Below are positions 55,213 to 64,000 of a DNA stretch of 64,000 nucleotides, piece by piece. The DNA lies in contig NZ_JAVFVU010000002.1 in NCBI RefSeq assembly GCF_030929615.1, positions 62,001-126,000 of the forward strand. The letters run 5' to 3'. Origin of the DNA: Dyadobacter sp. LHD-138 (lineage in GTDB: Bacteria; Bacteroidota; Bacteroidia; Cytophagales; Spirosomataceae). Position 1 is the stretch's first letter. Every line of letters begins with the position of its first letter. Both the position numbers and the translations under genes were made by a program. The notes beneath the pieces are model-generated. The model was not told where the DNA came from. It worked only from the letters and a program-made list of their open reading frames with translations, and did not search any database.

Positions 55213-56490
55213 ATGAAACGAATATTTTTATCCATTTGTATTCTGGCGGGCTGTTGCAGTATTTCCGCAAATGCCCAGAAATACAGCATCCTGATCAAAG
55301 GCGGTCACGTGATCGACCCAAAAAATAACATCAATGGCATCATGGACGTTGCGCTTAACGGCGACACGGTAAAAAGCGTGGCAAAAAACATTGATCCGAA
55401 ACTTGCTGTTCAGGTGGTGAATGCCAAAGGGATGTATGTAACACCTGGGTTAATTGACATGCACTCCCACAACTTCTTCGGAACAAAAATGGACCAGACT
55501 TACAGCAATGGACCTAATGCGCTTCCGCCGGATGGCTTTACGCTGCGTACGGGGGTTACAACGGTGGTTGATGCGGGTTGTGCGGGCTGGAAATCTTTTG
55601 CCGACTTCAAAAAACAGACCATCGACATTTCAAAAACGCGTGTACTGTCGTTTTTGAACATTGTTGGAGAAGGTATGCGTGGCGGAACTTATGAGCAAAA
55701 TATTGCGGATATGGACCCGGTTAATACGGCAAGAGTCGCCAAAGAAAACCCGGACTATGTTGTCGGTGTTAAATTGGCCCACTTTAACGGCCATGACTGG
55801 ACGCCTACGGACAAGGCCGTTGAAGCCGGAAAACTGGCCAATATTCCTGTCATGATCGACTTTGGCGGAAGCACACCGGTACTCTCGATTGAAGAATTGT
55901 TTTTGCAGCATCTACGTCCCGGCGATATTTTCACCCATTGTTTTGGCCAGTTGGCAAGCCGCGAACCCATTCTGGATGTTAAGACGGGTAAAATAAAACC
56001 GTTCGTTTACGAAGCACGTAAAAAAGGAATCCTTTTTGATGTTGGTTATGGTGGGATCAGTTTTGCTTTTTCCCAGGCGATTCCGGCCGTTAAAAGCGGG
56101 TTTTATCCCAACACGATCAGCACGGATATTCACACCGGCAGTATGAACAACGCCATGAAAGATATGCTGAATGTCATGTCCAAGTTCCTTGCCATGGGAA
56201 TGGACCTGCAAAGCGTTATCAAAGCGAGTACCTGGGCCCCGGCACAGGCCATTCACAGAGAACAGCTTGGCAGTTTAACCGTTGGAGGCCTTGCCGATGT
56301 AGCCGTGCTGCGTATGCTTAAAGGGAATTTCAGCATGAATGACACCGGCGTTTTTGGCTTCTTTGACTACACAGGAACGAAAATTACGGGAAAAGAAAAA
56401 CTGGAATGCGAACTTACAATTCGCGCTGGAAAAGTGGTTTATGATTTAAATGGAATCACCACGCCGATCGTTTTATCAAAAAGAAATTAA
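55213..56490 (+). CDS. Exported amidohydrolase/deacetylase family metallohydrolase, block 2
   Basis: A 425-residue paralogue of the block 1 deacetylase with a Sec leader (MKRIFLSICILAGCCSISANAQ). Metal ligands are in the same places: His84/His86 (IDMHSH), Lys187 (VGVKLAH), His242 (IFTHCF) and Asp305 (STDIHTG). An insertion of about eight residues near the C-terminus (NDTGVFGFFDYTG) distinguishes it. It follows the PLP enzyme after 150 bases and is expected to deacylate the imported compound in the periplasm. Confidence 0.88.
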   Translation: MKRIFLSICILAGCCSISANAQKYSILIKGGHVIDPKNNINGIMDVALNGDTVKSVAKNIDPKLAVQVVNAKGMYVTPGLIDMHSHNFFGTKMDQTYSNGPNALPPDGFTLRTGVTTVVDAGCAGWKSFADFKKQTIDISKTRVLSFLNIVGEGMRGGTYEQNIADMDPVNTARVAKENPDYVVGVKLAHFNGHDWTPTDKAVEAGKLANIPVMIDFGGSTPVLSIEELFLQHLRPGDIFTHCFGQLASREPILDVKTGKIKPFVYEARKKGILFDVGYGGISFAFSQAIPAVKSGFYPNTISTDIHTGSMNNAMKDMLNVMSKFLAMGMDLQSVIKASTWAPAQAIHREQLGSLTVGGLADVAVLRMLKGNFSMNDTGVFGFFDYTGTKITGKEKLECELTIRAGKVVYDLNGITTPIVLSKRN

Positions 56491-56615
56491 AATAGATTTT
56501 AGTAAATCAGAGGGTAATTTGCCTTTATATTTTGGATTGCAAACCAATACAGTGATGTAAAAGGTATGCAGTCCAAATTTAGCTTGTCAGCCCTCAGTCA
56601 TATCCAATCAACTTC

Positions 56616-57545
56616 ATGAAATTTAAATTCATTGCTGCCGCAGCACTTTTATTCAGCTTAAGTTTTTCCCGCCAGTCGCAGGCCCAAACCATTTCAAAAG
56701 AAGAACTCACTTTCCTTACCTCGGAATGGAAAGGTGAAAGATTCCCTGACGGAAGGCCGAAAGTATCGGATGATCTTGTCCGCCGCGTTAAAAATATATC
56801 GATTGAAGAAGCCTGGGTGGTCCTTCAGAATGAAGGCTACAACTGTCAGTTTGATGGCAACTGGAAAATGATCCATACCGACGTAACTGTTTCAGGCCGC
56901 GCACTGACAGCCCAGTTTATGCCTTCGCGACCTGATCTTGAAAAAAATATTAAAGAACGAGGTAACAAAAACGGGCGTTCGGGAAACACCAATTCCTGGC
57001 CGATCGAAATGTTATCCAAAGGGGACGTTTATGTAGCGGACGGTTTTGGGAAAATTGCCAGCGGAACATTGATCGGCGATAATCTAGGCAATTCAATTTT
57101 CTCTAAAACAGGGAATGGAGTTGTTTTTGATGCCTCTGCACGTGATTTAGACGGACTTTCCCAAATTCAAGGCTTCAATGCTTTTGTAAGAGATTGGGAT
57201 CCTTCCTATTTGAAAGACGTCGTACTAACGGGTTTAAACACGCCAATCCGCATTGGAAGAGCGGTGGTGTTGCCTGGAGATCTCGTTTTGGCAAAAAGAG
57301 AAGGGGTTATTTTTATACCATCACATATGGCTGAAAAAGTTATTCTAACCGCTGAATTTTTAACTATCCGGGACAAGTTCGCCATACAGATGCTGAAAGA
57401 GGGAAAATATGCGCCCGGCCAGATTGACAGCCAATGGTCCGATACTCTGAAAGAGGACTTTCTTAAATGGCTGGATAAAAATCCAAAGGAGCTTCCGATG
57501 AAACGTTCTGATTTGGACGAATACATGAAAAAAAGAACCTGGTAA
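56616..57545 (+). CDS. Exported RraA-family protein (aldolase-like)
   Basis: A 309-residue protein with a Sec leader (to about residue 24, SQAQ) and an RraA fold. Family landmarks are ADGFGKIASGTLIGDNLG, GVVFDASARDLDG with the Arg176-Asp177 pair used by RraA-type aldolases, and LPGDLVLAKREGVIFIP. Members cleave 4-hydroxy-4-methyl-2-oxoglutarate or decarboxylate oxaloacetate; other members bind RNase E. An exported form cannot regulate RNase E. Downstream of a deaminating pathway it could cleave a 2-keto-hydroxy acid. An extra C-terminal stretch of about 60 residues is present. Confidence 0.83.
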   Translation: MKFKFIAAAALLFSLSFSRQSQAQTISKEELTFLTSEWKGERFPDGRPKVSDDLVRRVKNISIEEAWVVLQNEGYNCQFDGNWKMIHTDVTVSGRALTAQFMPSRPDLEKNIKERGNKNGRSGNTNSWPIEMLSKGDVYVADGFGKIASGTLIGDNLGNSIFSKTGNGVVFDASARDLDGLSQIQGFNAFVRDWDPSYLKDVVLTGLNTPIRIGRAVVLPGDLVLAKREGVIFIPSHMAEKVILTAEFLTIRDKFAIQMLKEGKYAPGQIDSQWSDTLKEDFLKWLDKNPKELPMKRSDLDEYMKKRTW

Positions 57546-57634
57546 ATAAATCTGGGAAGAAAAGCGGAAGTATCATTTCCATTTTTCTTCCTAAAAATGC
57601 ATCCGTTTTGAAATTGCATAATTAACATATTTTT

Positions 57635-58741
57635 ATGAACATTTATAAGCTTTTATCTGGTATTGCTATATTGTGCCTGGTTGTCGCGCTCTATCTCGTC
57701 ATGACCGGGAGTCTCGCAGAGGCCGGTCCATTCTTCATAGGTTTCTTTCTTGCTTTGGCGATCAGTTTTAGAGGTTCGGAAACACTCAAAGGATTCACCT
57801 ATACAACAATAATTTTTGCAGCGGTTACCACGGCGTTGTGCTATCCTCAATATTTCCAGGAATTTAACGGGTTTAAATTTGCCGTTTTAATTACCCCGCT
57901 CATCCAGCTCATCATGTTTGGTATGGGAACTTCTATGAGTTTTGATGACTTCGTCGGTGTGGTTAGAATGCCGAGAGGTGTTTTTATAGGGGTATTCAGC
58001 CACTTTTTAATTATGCCGCTTTTAGGATTTACCCTGGCCAGCGTCAGCGGTTTTCCAGCTGAAATTGCTGCCGGTATCATCCTGATCGGGTGTTCGCCAA
58101 ACGGCATGGCTTCGAACGTGATCTCTTATCTGGCGAAAGCAAATCTTGCACTTTCGATTACCATTACGGCCATTTCTACAATGCTTGCCCCTATTATGAC
58201 GCCTATGTTGATGAAACTTTATGCCGGTGCTTTTGTAGAAATTGATATGCTTCACATGATGTGGGATATCGTCAAAATGGTGATTTTACCGATCGGAGCA
58301 GGATTAATTTTCAACAAATTATTCACCGGAAAAGCAAAATGGCTGGACGATGCCATGCCGCTGGTTTCGATGTCGGGTATTGCTTTTATTATCGTAATCA
58401 TTACAGCCGCCGGTAGAGACAGCCTGCTGACGATCGGCCCAACACTAATTTTATTGGTATTGATCCATAATCTTCTAGGTTACACGCTGGGTTACTGGTC
58501 GGGCAGATTGTTCAAAATGAATGAGCGCGATTGCCGCACCATTGCCATCGAAGTTGGTATGCAAAATGGCGGTCTTGCGTCAGGCATCGCCAAAGAAATG
58601 GGAAAAATGGCCACCGTAGGACTTGCGCCGGCGGTTTTCGGCCCCCTGATGAATATTACCGGATCAATCCTGGCATCCTACTGGCACCGTAAACCAACCG
58701 GAGACGAGGCTACCTACGTTGAAACGGGCAGAGCCCATTAA
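57635..58741 (+). CDS. BASS-family (bile acid:sodium symporter-like) transporter
   Basis: A 368-residue inner-membrane protein with about ten transmembrane helices. Signatures are FGMGTSMSFDDFVGVVRMPRGV, ILIGCSPNGMASNVISYLAKANLALSIT and EVGMQNGGLASGIAKEMG, which are the ion- and substrate-binding crossing helices of the BASS family. These carriers import organic acids such as pyruvate, pantoate or bile acids with sodium. As the last gene of block 2, 89 bases after the RraA-like gene, it could carry the 2-keto acid product into the cytoplasm. Confidence 0.9.
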   Translation: MNIYKLLSGIAILCLVVALYLVMTGSLAEAGPFFIGFFLALAISFRGSETLKGFTYTTIIFAAVTTALCYPQYFQEFNGFKFAVLITPLIQLIMFGMGTSMSFDDFVGVVRMPRGVFIGVFSHFLIMPLLGFTLASVSGFPAEIAAGIILIGCSPNGMASNVISYLAKANLALSITITAISTMLAPIMTPMLMKLYAGAFVEIDMLHMMWDIVKMVILPIGAGLIFNKLFTGKAKWLDDAMPLVSMSGIAFIIVIITAAGRDSLLTIGPTLILLVLIHNLLGYTLGYWSGRLFKMNERDCRTIAIEVGMQNGGLASGIAKEMGKMATVGLAPAVFGPLMNITGSILASYWHRKPTGDEATYVETGRAH

Positions 58742-58754
58742 CAAAAAAACATGC

Positions 58755-58814
58755 AAGTTATGACGCCCAAGCCCTGAAAGGGCGTCATAACTTAGCATCG
58801 GGCAACGCCCGATG
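58755..58814. repeat. Interspersed palindromic repeat, two hairpins
   Basis: First hairpin: AAGTTATGACGCCC (58755-58768) with GGGCGTCATAACTT (58780-58793). Second: CATCGGGC/GCCCGATG around AAC (58796-58814). The wording resembles palindromic elements scattered through many Bacteroidota genomes. It may also end the block 2 transcript. Confidence 0.7.
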
Positions 58815-58868
58815 ACTCTCGCCCGGTGAATCCGATCACGGATGGATATGATCTCGATGGTGAGTAGA

Positions 58869-59372
58869 TTATTCCTCAGCCAATATCAATTGCATGAAGA
58901 CAAGATCAAGCCATTGGTCGAATTTAAAGCCTACCTCCCGGAGATAACCCTTATCTACAAAGCCATATTTTTTGTGAAATTCGATACTTCCTCGGTTTGC
59001 AGCGTCAATGCCGGCGATCATCGTATGAAGCCCTGACTCTTTCGCACGCTGGATCAAACTTCCCAGCAGCTTACCGCCCACGCCCAGTCCCCTTGACTTC
59101 TCGTCAAGATAAATGGAATGCTCCACACTGAATTTGTATCCTATTTTTGGACGAAAGATACTATACGAACCATAACCAACGACCCCACCCTCGAATTCTG
59201 CCACAATAACAGGCATTCCATCGTTAACCATTTTCTCGAACCAGGCTGTTTGTTCTTCCAGCGTCCGGACCTCGTAATCATAAATGGCGGTAGAAGTAAG
59301 AATGGCATGATTGATTATTTCCAGTATCACGGGGAGATCCCGCGGAGCAGCATTTCTGATAATAAGATCCAT
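58869..59372 (-). CDS. GNAT family N-acetyltransferase (phosphinothricin acetyltransferase-like)
   Basis: A 167-residue GNAT enzyme from the ATG at 59372 (MDLIIRNAAPRDLP); an ATG five codons upstream is also possible. Motif A is DEKSRGLGVGGKLLGSL, the acetyl-CoA pyrophosphate-binding loop, and FHKKYGFVDKGYLREVGFKFDQWLD is the Pat/YwnH-type end. It acetylates an amino group on a small molecule in the cytoplasm. It faces away from the thiamine operon and has no evident pathway link. Confidence 0.9.
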   Translation of the reverse strand: MDLIIRNAAPRDLPVILEIINHAILTSTAIYDYEVRTLEEQTAWFEKMVNDGMPVIVAEFEGGVVGYGSYSIFRPKIGYKFSVEHSIYLDEKSRGLGVGGKLLGSLIQRAKESGLHTMIAGIDAANRGSIEFHKKYGFVDKGYLREVGFKFDQWLDLVFMQLILAEE

Positions 59373-59518
59373 TAAAACCTGATTCAATTTGTGGTGTTTA
59401 TTTGATTAGGCCAAAGTTACCTGATTATTAGCAAAAATTTCACAGTTTATCTTACCGCTAAAAGCTGGTTTGATTTATTTTTTTTGGAAACTCCATTTTT
59501 CCCAATAGCTTTACGGAA

Positions 59519-59597
59519 ACTTTAGGGGTGTCCCGTATGCGGACTGAGATAATACCCTTTGAACCTGATGCAGTTAGTACTGCCGATAGGGAAAAGT
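59519..59597 (+). promoter_or_regulatory. TPP riboswitch (THI element)
   Basis: The aptamer core is readable: TTTAGGGGTG, CTGAGAT (59544-59550), TACCCTTTGAACCTGAT, CAGTTAGTACTG and GATAGGGAAAAGT. ACTTT at its 5' end pairs with AAAAGT at its 3' end (P1). A small hairpin AGATAC/GTATCT (59601-59619) follows, and thiS starts at 59676. Without a U-run, translational control of thiS is more likely than transcription termination. It should lower expression of the thi operon when thiamine pyrophosphate is plentiful. Confidence 0.96.
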
Positions 59598-59675
59598 AAG
59601 AGATACTGCTCTTGTATCTTAATGAATCTTTCGCAAGGTCCATTCCTGAAGTTTTATTACAAAACACGATTCAGA

Positions 59676-59879
59676 ATGGAAATCAGCATCAACCAGCAAC
59701 GCACAGAAATTCCCGAACATGCTTCGGTTGAAGAACTTGTGTCCACTTTTTTTTCAAATGCTACAAAAGGAATTGCCGTTGCAGTCAACCAGGCTATTAT
59801 TCCCAAGTCCGAATGGCCGGTTCGCCTGCTTAACCCTGACGATAAAGTCACCCTGATCAAAGCCACACAAGGCGGCTGA
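59676..59879 (+). CDS. thiS: Sulfur carrier protein ThiS
   Basis: A 67-residue ubiquitin-like protein ending in the diglycine TQGG that is thiocarboxylated to carry sulfur for thiazole synthesis. The ThiS pattern is seen in HASVEELVSTFF, GIAVAVNQAIIPKSEW and DDKVTLIKATQGG. The start at 59676 is chosen because the longer open frame upstream runs through the riboswitch. First gene of the thi operon. Confidence 0.95.
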   Translation: MEISINQQRTEIPEHASVEELVSTFFSNATKGIAVAVNQAIIPKSEWPVRLLNPDDKVTLIKATQGG

Positions 59880-59951
59880 TCCTCAAAATATTTCACTCCG
59901 AATTATCTGTCACATCGCTGTTTCCGATCAGGCCCTAACGTCCGTCGCTGA

Positions 59952-61852
<1,901 letters not shown>

Positions 61853-61853
<1 letters not shown>

Positions 61854-62527
61854 TGAAATTATTAGTCCTATCCGATCCTGAATTCATCCCTGACGAGGCT
61901 GAGCTTATCAACAGCCTTTTCAGGGAAGGATTGGTGTGTTTGCACATACGTAAACCGGCAAGCAGCCCAAAGTGGCTGAAAGAGTTGCTACTGAAAATCG
62001 AAACTGATTTTATTGACAGAATAGCGATGCACCAGCATCACCATCTGGCTCACGAGTTTGGTATAAAAAGACTTCATTTTACAGAAAAAGACAGAAAACT
62101 GGCTTCGCCCGAAAATTTGGAAAATTTAAAATCCGAAGGGTACCTGTTAAGTACTTCGATCCATGAATTAGCCGAAATATCAAAGCTGTCTAAAGTGTTC
62201 AGTTATACATTTTTCGGCCCCGTGTTTGACAGCATTTCAAAAACAGGCTATAAAAGTGCTTTACGGGCAGACTTTTTTCTTCGTGCAGAAACAAAGAAAA
62301 TCCCCATCATAGCGCTCGGTGGAATCGATATTACAAATCTGGAAAAAGTGAAGACAATGAATTTTGACGGTGCAGCAGTTTTAGGCACCTTATGGAAAGA
62401 CCCAAAATCAGTCCCCGAAAAATTCATAAAACTAATAGAATCAAATAACGAACAGCCCCAAAGGGGCGACATATCTCAACCCAGGGTGCAACCCTGGGAG
62501 GGAATCCGTACCAACCATGATCGATAA
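61853..62527 (+). CDS. Degenerate ThiE/TenI-like protein with repeat-derived C-terminus
   Basis: A 224-residue ThiE-like TIM barrel that starts inside the thiC stop. ThiE-like segments are VCLHIRKP, STSIHELAEI, YTFFGPVFDSISK and IIALGGID, but the usual NDR metal-binding stretch is replaced by MHQHHHLAHEF and the glycine-rich lysine region is altered. So it may be a TenI-like aminopyrimidine or thiazole tautomerase rather than a true synthase. Residues from about 200 on (EQPQRGDISQPRVQPWEG) are encoded by an interspersed palindromic repeat. It overlaps thiE by 11 bases. Confidence 0.75.
62455..62498. repeat. Interspersed palindromic repeat inside the thiE-like gene
   Basis: GCCCC-AAA-GGGGC (62455-62467) and CCCAGGGT-GCA-ACCCTGGG (62480-62498) form two hairpins. 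It lies within the 3' end of the ThiE-like frame and ends 18 bases before the thiE start codon. Confidence 0.75.
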
Positions 62528-63140
62528 ATTACAATTCATATCCAACCAAACTAGAGACACCTCGCATCTGGAAAGTATCAAGCTTGCGCTGGATGCCGGA
62601 TGCCGCTGGATACAGTTGCGAATGAAAAATGAGTTACCTGAAACTGTTTTAAAGACGGCATTTGAAGCCAAAATACTCACTGACAACTACCAGGCAAAAC
62701 TCGTCATCAACGATTTTCCAGCTGTCGCCAAACAGGTCGGAGCCTACGGTTTGCATCTTGGCTTAAACGATATGCCTATACCCGACGCCAGAAAAATAGT
62801 TGGTAATGAGATGATCATCGGAGGCACTGCCAACACCTTGGAAGATATTCTCAACCGTATTAACGAAGGCGCGGATTACGTTGGTCTGGGGCCATTCCGG
62901 TTTACCGCAACGAAACAAAACCTGAGTCCGATCGTCGGGCTGGAAGGGTATCGTTTTTTATTAAGCACCTTAAAAGAGCTGGGTTATTCCATCCCCGTGA
63001 TCGCCATCGGCGGAATTAATACCGAAGATATTGCCCCCATACTGCAAACCGGAATTCATGGCGTGGCCATGTCCGGATCGATTATTGGCGCATCAAACAG
63101 AAAAGAGCTGGTTCAAAAAATTAATGAAATTCTATGTTAA
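62517..63140 (+). CDS. thiE: Thiamine phosphate synthase ThiE
   Basis: A 207-residue TIM-barrel enzyme that joins hydroxymethylpyrimidine pyrophosphate and thiazole phosphate into thiamine phosphate. Conserved parts are [50 protein letters not shown] and PVIAIGGIN. Unlike the preceding gene it keeps the NDF and diphosphate-binding regions. It overlaps both neighbours, by 11 bases upstream and 7 bases with thiG. Confidence 0.94.
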   Translation: MIDKLQFISNQTRDTSHLESIKLALDAGCRWIQLRMKNELPETVLKTAFEAKILTDNYQAKLVINDFPAVAKQVGAYGLHLGLNDMPIPDARKIVGNEMIIGGTANTLEDILNRINEGADYVGLGPFRFTATKQNLSPIVGLEGYRFLLSTLKELGYSIPVIAIGGINTEDIAPILQTGIHGVAMSGSIIGASNRKELVQKINEILC

Positions 63141-63904
63141 AAATAGCCGATAAAGAATTCTCCTCCCGCCTGTTTACGGGCACCGGAAAATTCAGTTCTT
63201 CCCAATTAATGGAGGATGCACTGGTTGCTTCCGCGTCCGAGCTCGTCACCGTTGCCTTGCGGCGCGTCGACGTTACGAGCCAGGAAGATGATATTCTTTT
63301 ACATCTGAAACACCCGAAAATCAATTTATTACCCAATACATCCGGCGTCAGAAATGCCAAAGAAGCTGTTTTTGCGGCACAATTGGCAAGAGAAGCACTC
63401 GAAACAAACTGGATCAAACTGGAAATCCACCCCGATCCCAAATACCTGATGCCAGATCCGATAGAAACGCTGCGAGCGACGGAAGAGCTGGCAAAACTGG
63501 GTTTCGTGATCTTACCTTACATCCACGCCGACCCGGTTTTATGCAAGCGCCTGGAAAATGCCGGGGCCTCCGCGGTAATGCCGCTTGGCTCGCCGATCGG
63601 AAGCAATAAAGGTTTAAAAACGCTTGATTTCCTGGAAATTATCATTGAACAAAGTAAAATTCCCGTGATTGTCGATGCCGGGATCGGGTCCCCTTCTCAT
63701 GCGGCTCAGGCCATGGAGATCGGTGCTGATGCCGTTTTGGTCAATACCGCCATTGCCGTTGCCGGAGATCCCGTGCAAATGGCGATTGCTTTTAAACTTG
63801 CCGTCGAGGCCGGGCGCATGGCTTATCATGCCAGACTTGCCAAACAGGGAAATTTTGCCGTAGCCAGCAGTCCATTAACAGCCTTTTTAGATGATGAGTT
63901 TTAA
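63134..63904 (+). CDS. thiG: Thiazole synthase ThiG
   Basis: A 256-residue enzyme that builds the thiazole ring from deoxyxylulose 5-phosphate, dehydroglycine and ThiS thiocarboxylate. Conserved segments are [39 protein letters not shown] (with the Schiff-base Lys), MPLGSPIGS and [11 protein letters not shown]. It begins inside thiE and ends inside the thiH start, consistent with translational coupling. Confidence 0.97.
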   Translation: MLKIADKEFSSRLFTGTGKFSSSQLMEDALVASASELVTVALRRVDVTSQEDDILLHLKHPKINLLPNTSGVRNAKEAVFAAQLAREALETNWIKLEIHPDPKYLMPDPIETLRATEELAKLGFVILPYIHADPVLCKRLENAGASAVMPLGSPIGSNKGLKTLDFLEIIIEQSKIPVIVDAGIGSPSHAAQAMEIGADAVLVNTAIAVAGDPVQMAIAFKLAVEAGRMAYHARLAKQGNFAVASSPLTAFLDDEF

Positions 63905-64000
63905 AGATTTATTCGAGTCATACAGCTGGGATCAGGTCAAGGAGAGCATTTATTCCAAGACCAAAACGGATGTAGAAAACGCGCTGAATACTTCCAAAAG
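63891..64000 (+). CDS. thiH: 2-iminoacetate synthase ThiH, cut by the window edge
   Basis: Only the first 36 codons are present, starting at one of two adjacent ATGs (63891 or 63894) inside the thiG end. The product begins [17 protein letters not shown] and later has [11 protein letters not shown], the N-terminus of ThiH radical-SAM enzymes, which release dehydroglycine from tyrosine for the thiazole ring. The radical-SAM cysteines lie beyond the window. Confidence 0.85.
   Translation, partial: MMSFKDLFESYSWDQVKESIYSKTKTDVENALNTSK

Noticed and set aside
59559..59675. Upstream in-frame extension of thiS
   Set aside because: It lies on the riboswitch and its expression hairpin, and the ThiS fold begins at 59676.

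Overview
The window comes from a member of the Bacteroidota, most likely a Cytophagales genome of the Dyadobacter/Spirosoma type. The evidence is two SusC/SusD pairs, three ECF sigma/FecR pairs, FecR proteins with C-terminal DUF4974-like domains, TAnnTTTG-type -7 promoter elements, short lipobox signal peptides and very few Shine-Dalgarno sequences. The genus is an inference. No rRNA, tRNA, CRISPR array, prophage or intact insertion sequence was found.

Layout. 1-6.7 kb (minus strand): a truncated CHRD lipoprotein, a lipid A-type acyltransferase, two surface proteins built from 16-residue repeats, and a FecR/ECF sigma pair next to the larger repeat protein. 7-11 kb: katA and a divergent oxyR with both redox cysteines, a D-lactate dehydrogenase-like gene, and a pair of nested-palindrome repeats. 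11-31 kb: mostly housekeeping genes (mtgA, DUF2851, CCA-adding enzyme, truncated haemoglobin, AMP nucleosidase, YceI with MarR, Maf, a GH13 enzyme, SMP-30 lactonase, thiolase, alcohol dehydrogenase, MHS transporter, CBM9 protein, lactonase), many closed by clear hairpin terminators.

31.4-58.7 kb is the most interesting part. It holds two paralogous blocks, each starting with ECF sigma, FecR, an STN-bearing SusC receptor and SusD. Both continue with an exported SelA/DgaE-like PLP enzyme, an exported amidohydrolase/deacetylase (cog3964 / EF_0837 type) and exported RidA proteins. Block 1 adds a sugar dehydrogenase-cytochrome c fusion, a cytochrome c and a second beta-propeller. Block 2 adds an exported RraA-type aldolase-like protein and a BASS-family transporter. 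The PLP enzymes and two RidA proteins carry twin-arginine-like leaders, while the amidohydrolases have Sec leaders. I infer a periplasmic pathway that oxidises, deacylates, deaminates and possibly cleaves an N-acylated amino-sugar acid or amino acid after SusCD uptake. The substrate is not shown by the sequence.

59.5-64 kb: a TPP riboswitch followed by thiS, thiC, a degenerate thiE-like gene, thiE, thiG and the start of thiH, several overlapping by 1-14 bases. The degenerate thiE-like gene ends in an interspersed palindromic repeat that supplies its last codons and reaches almost to the start of the true thiE.
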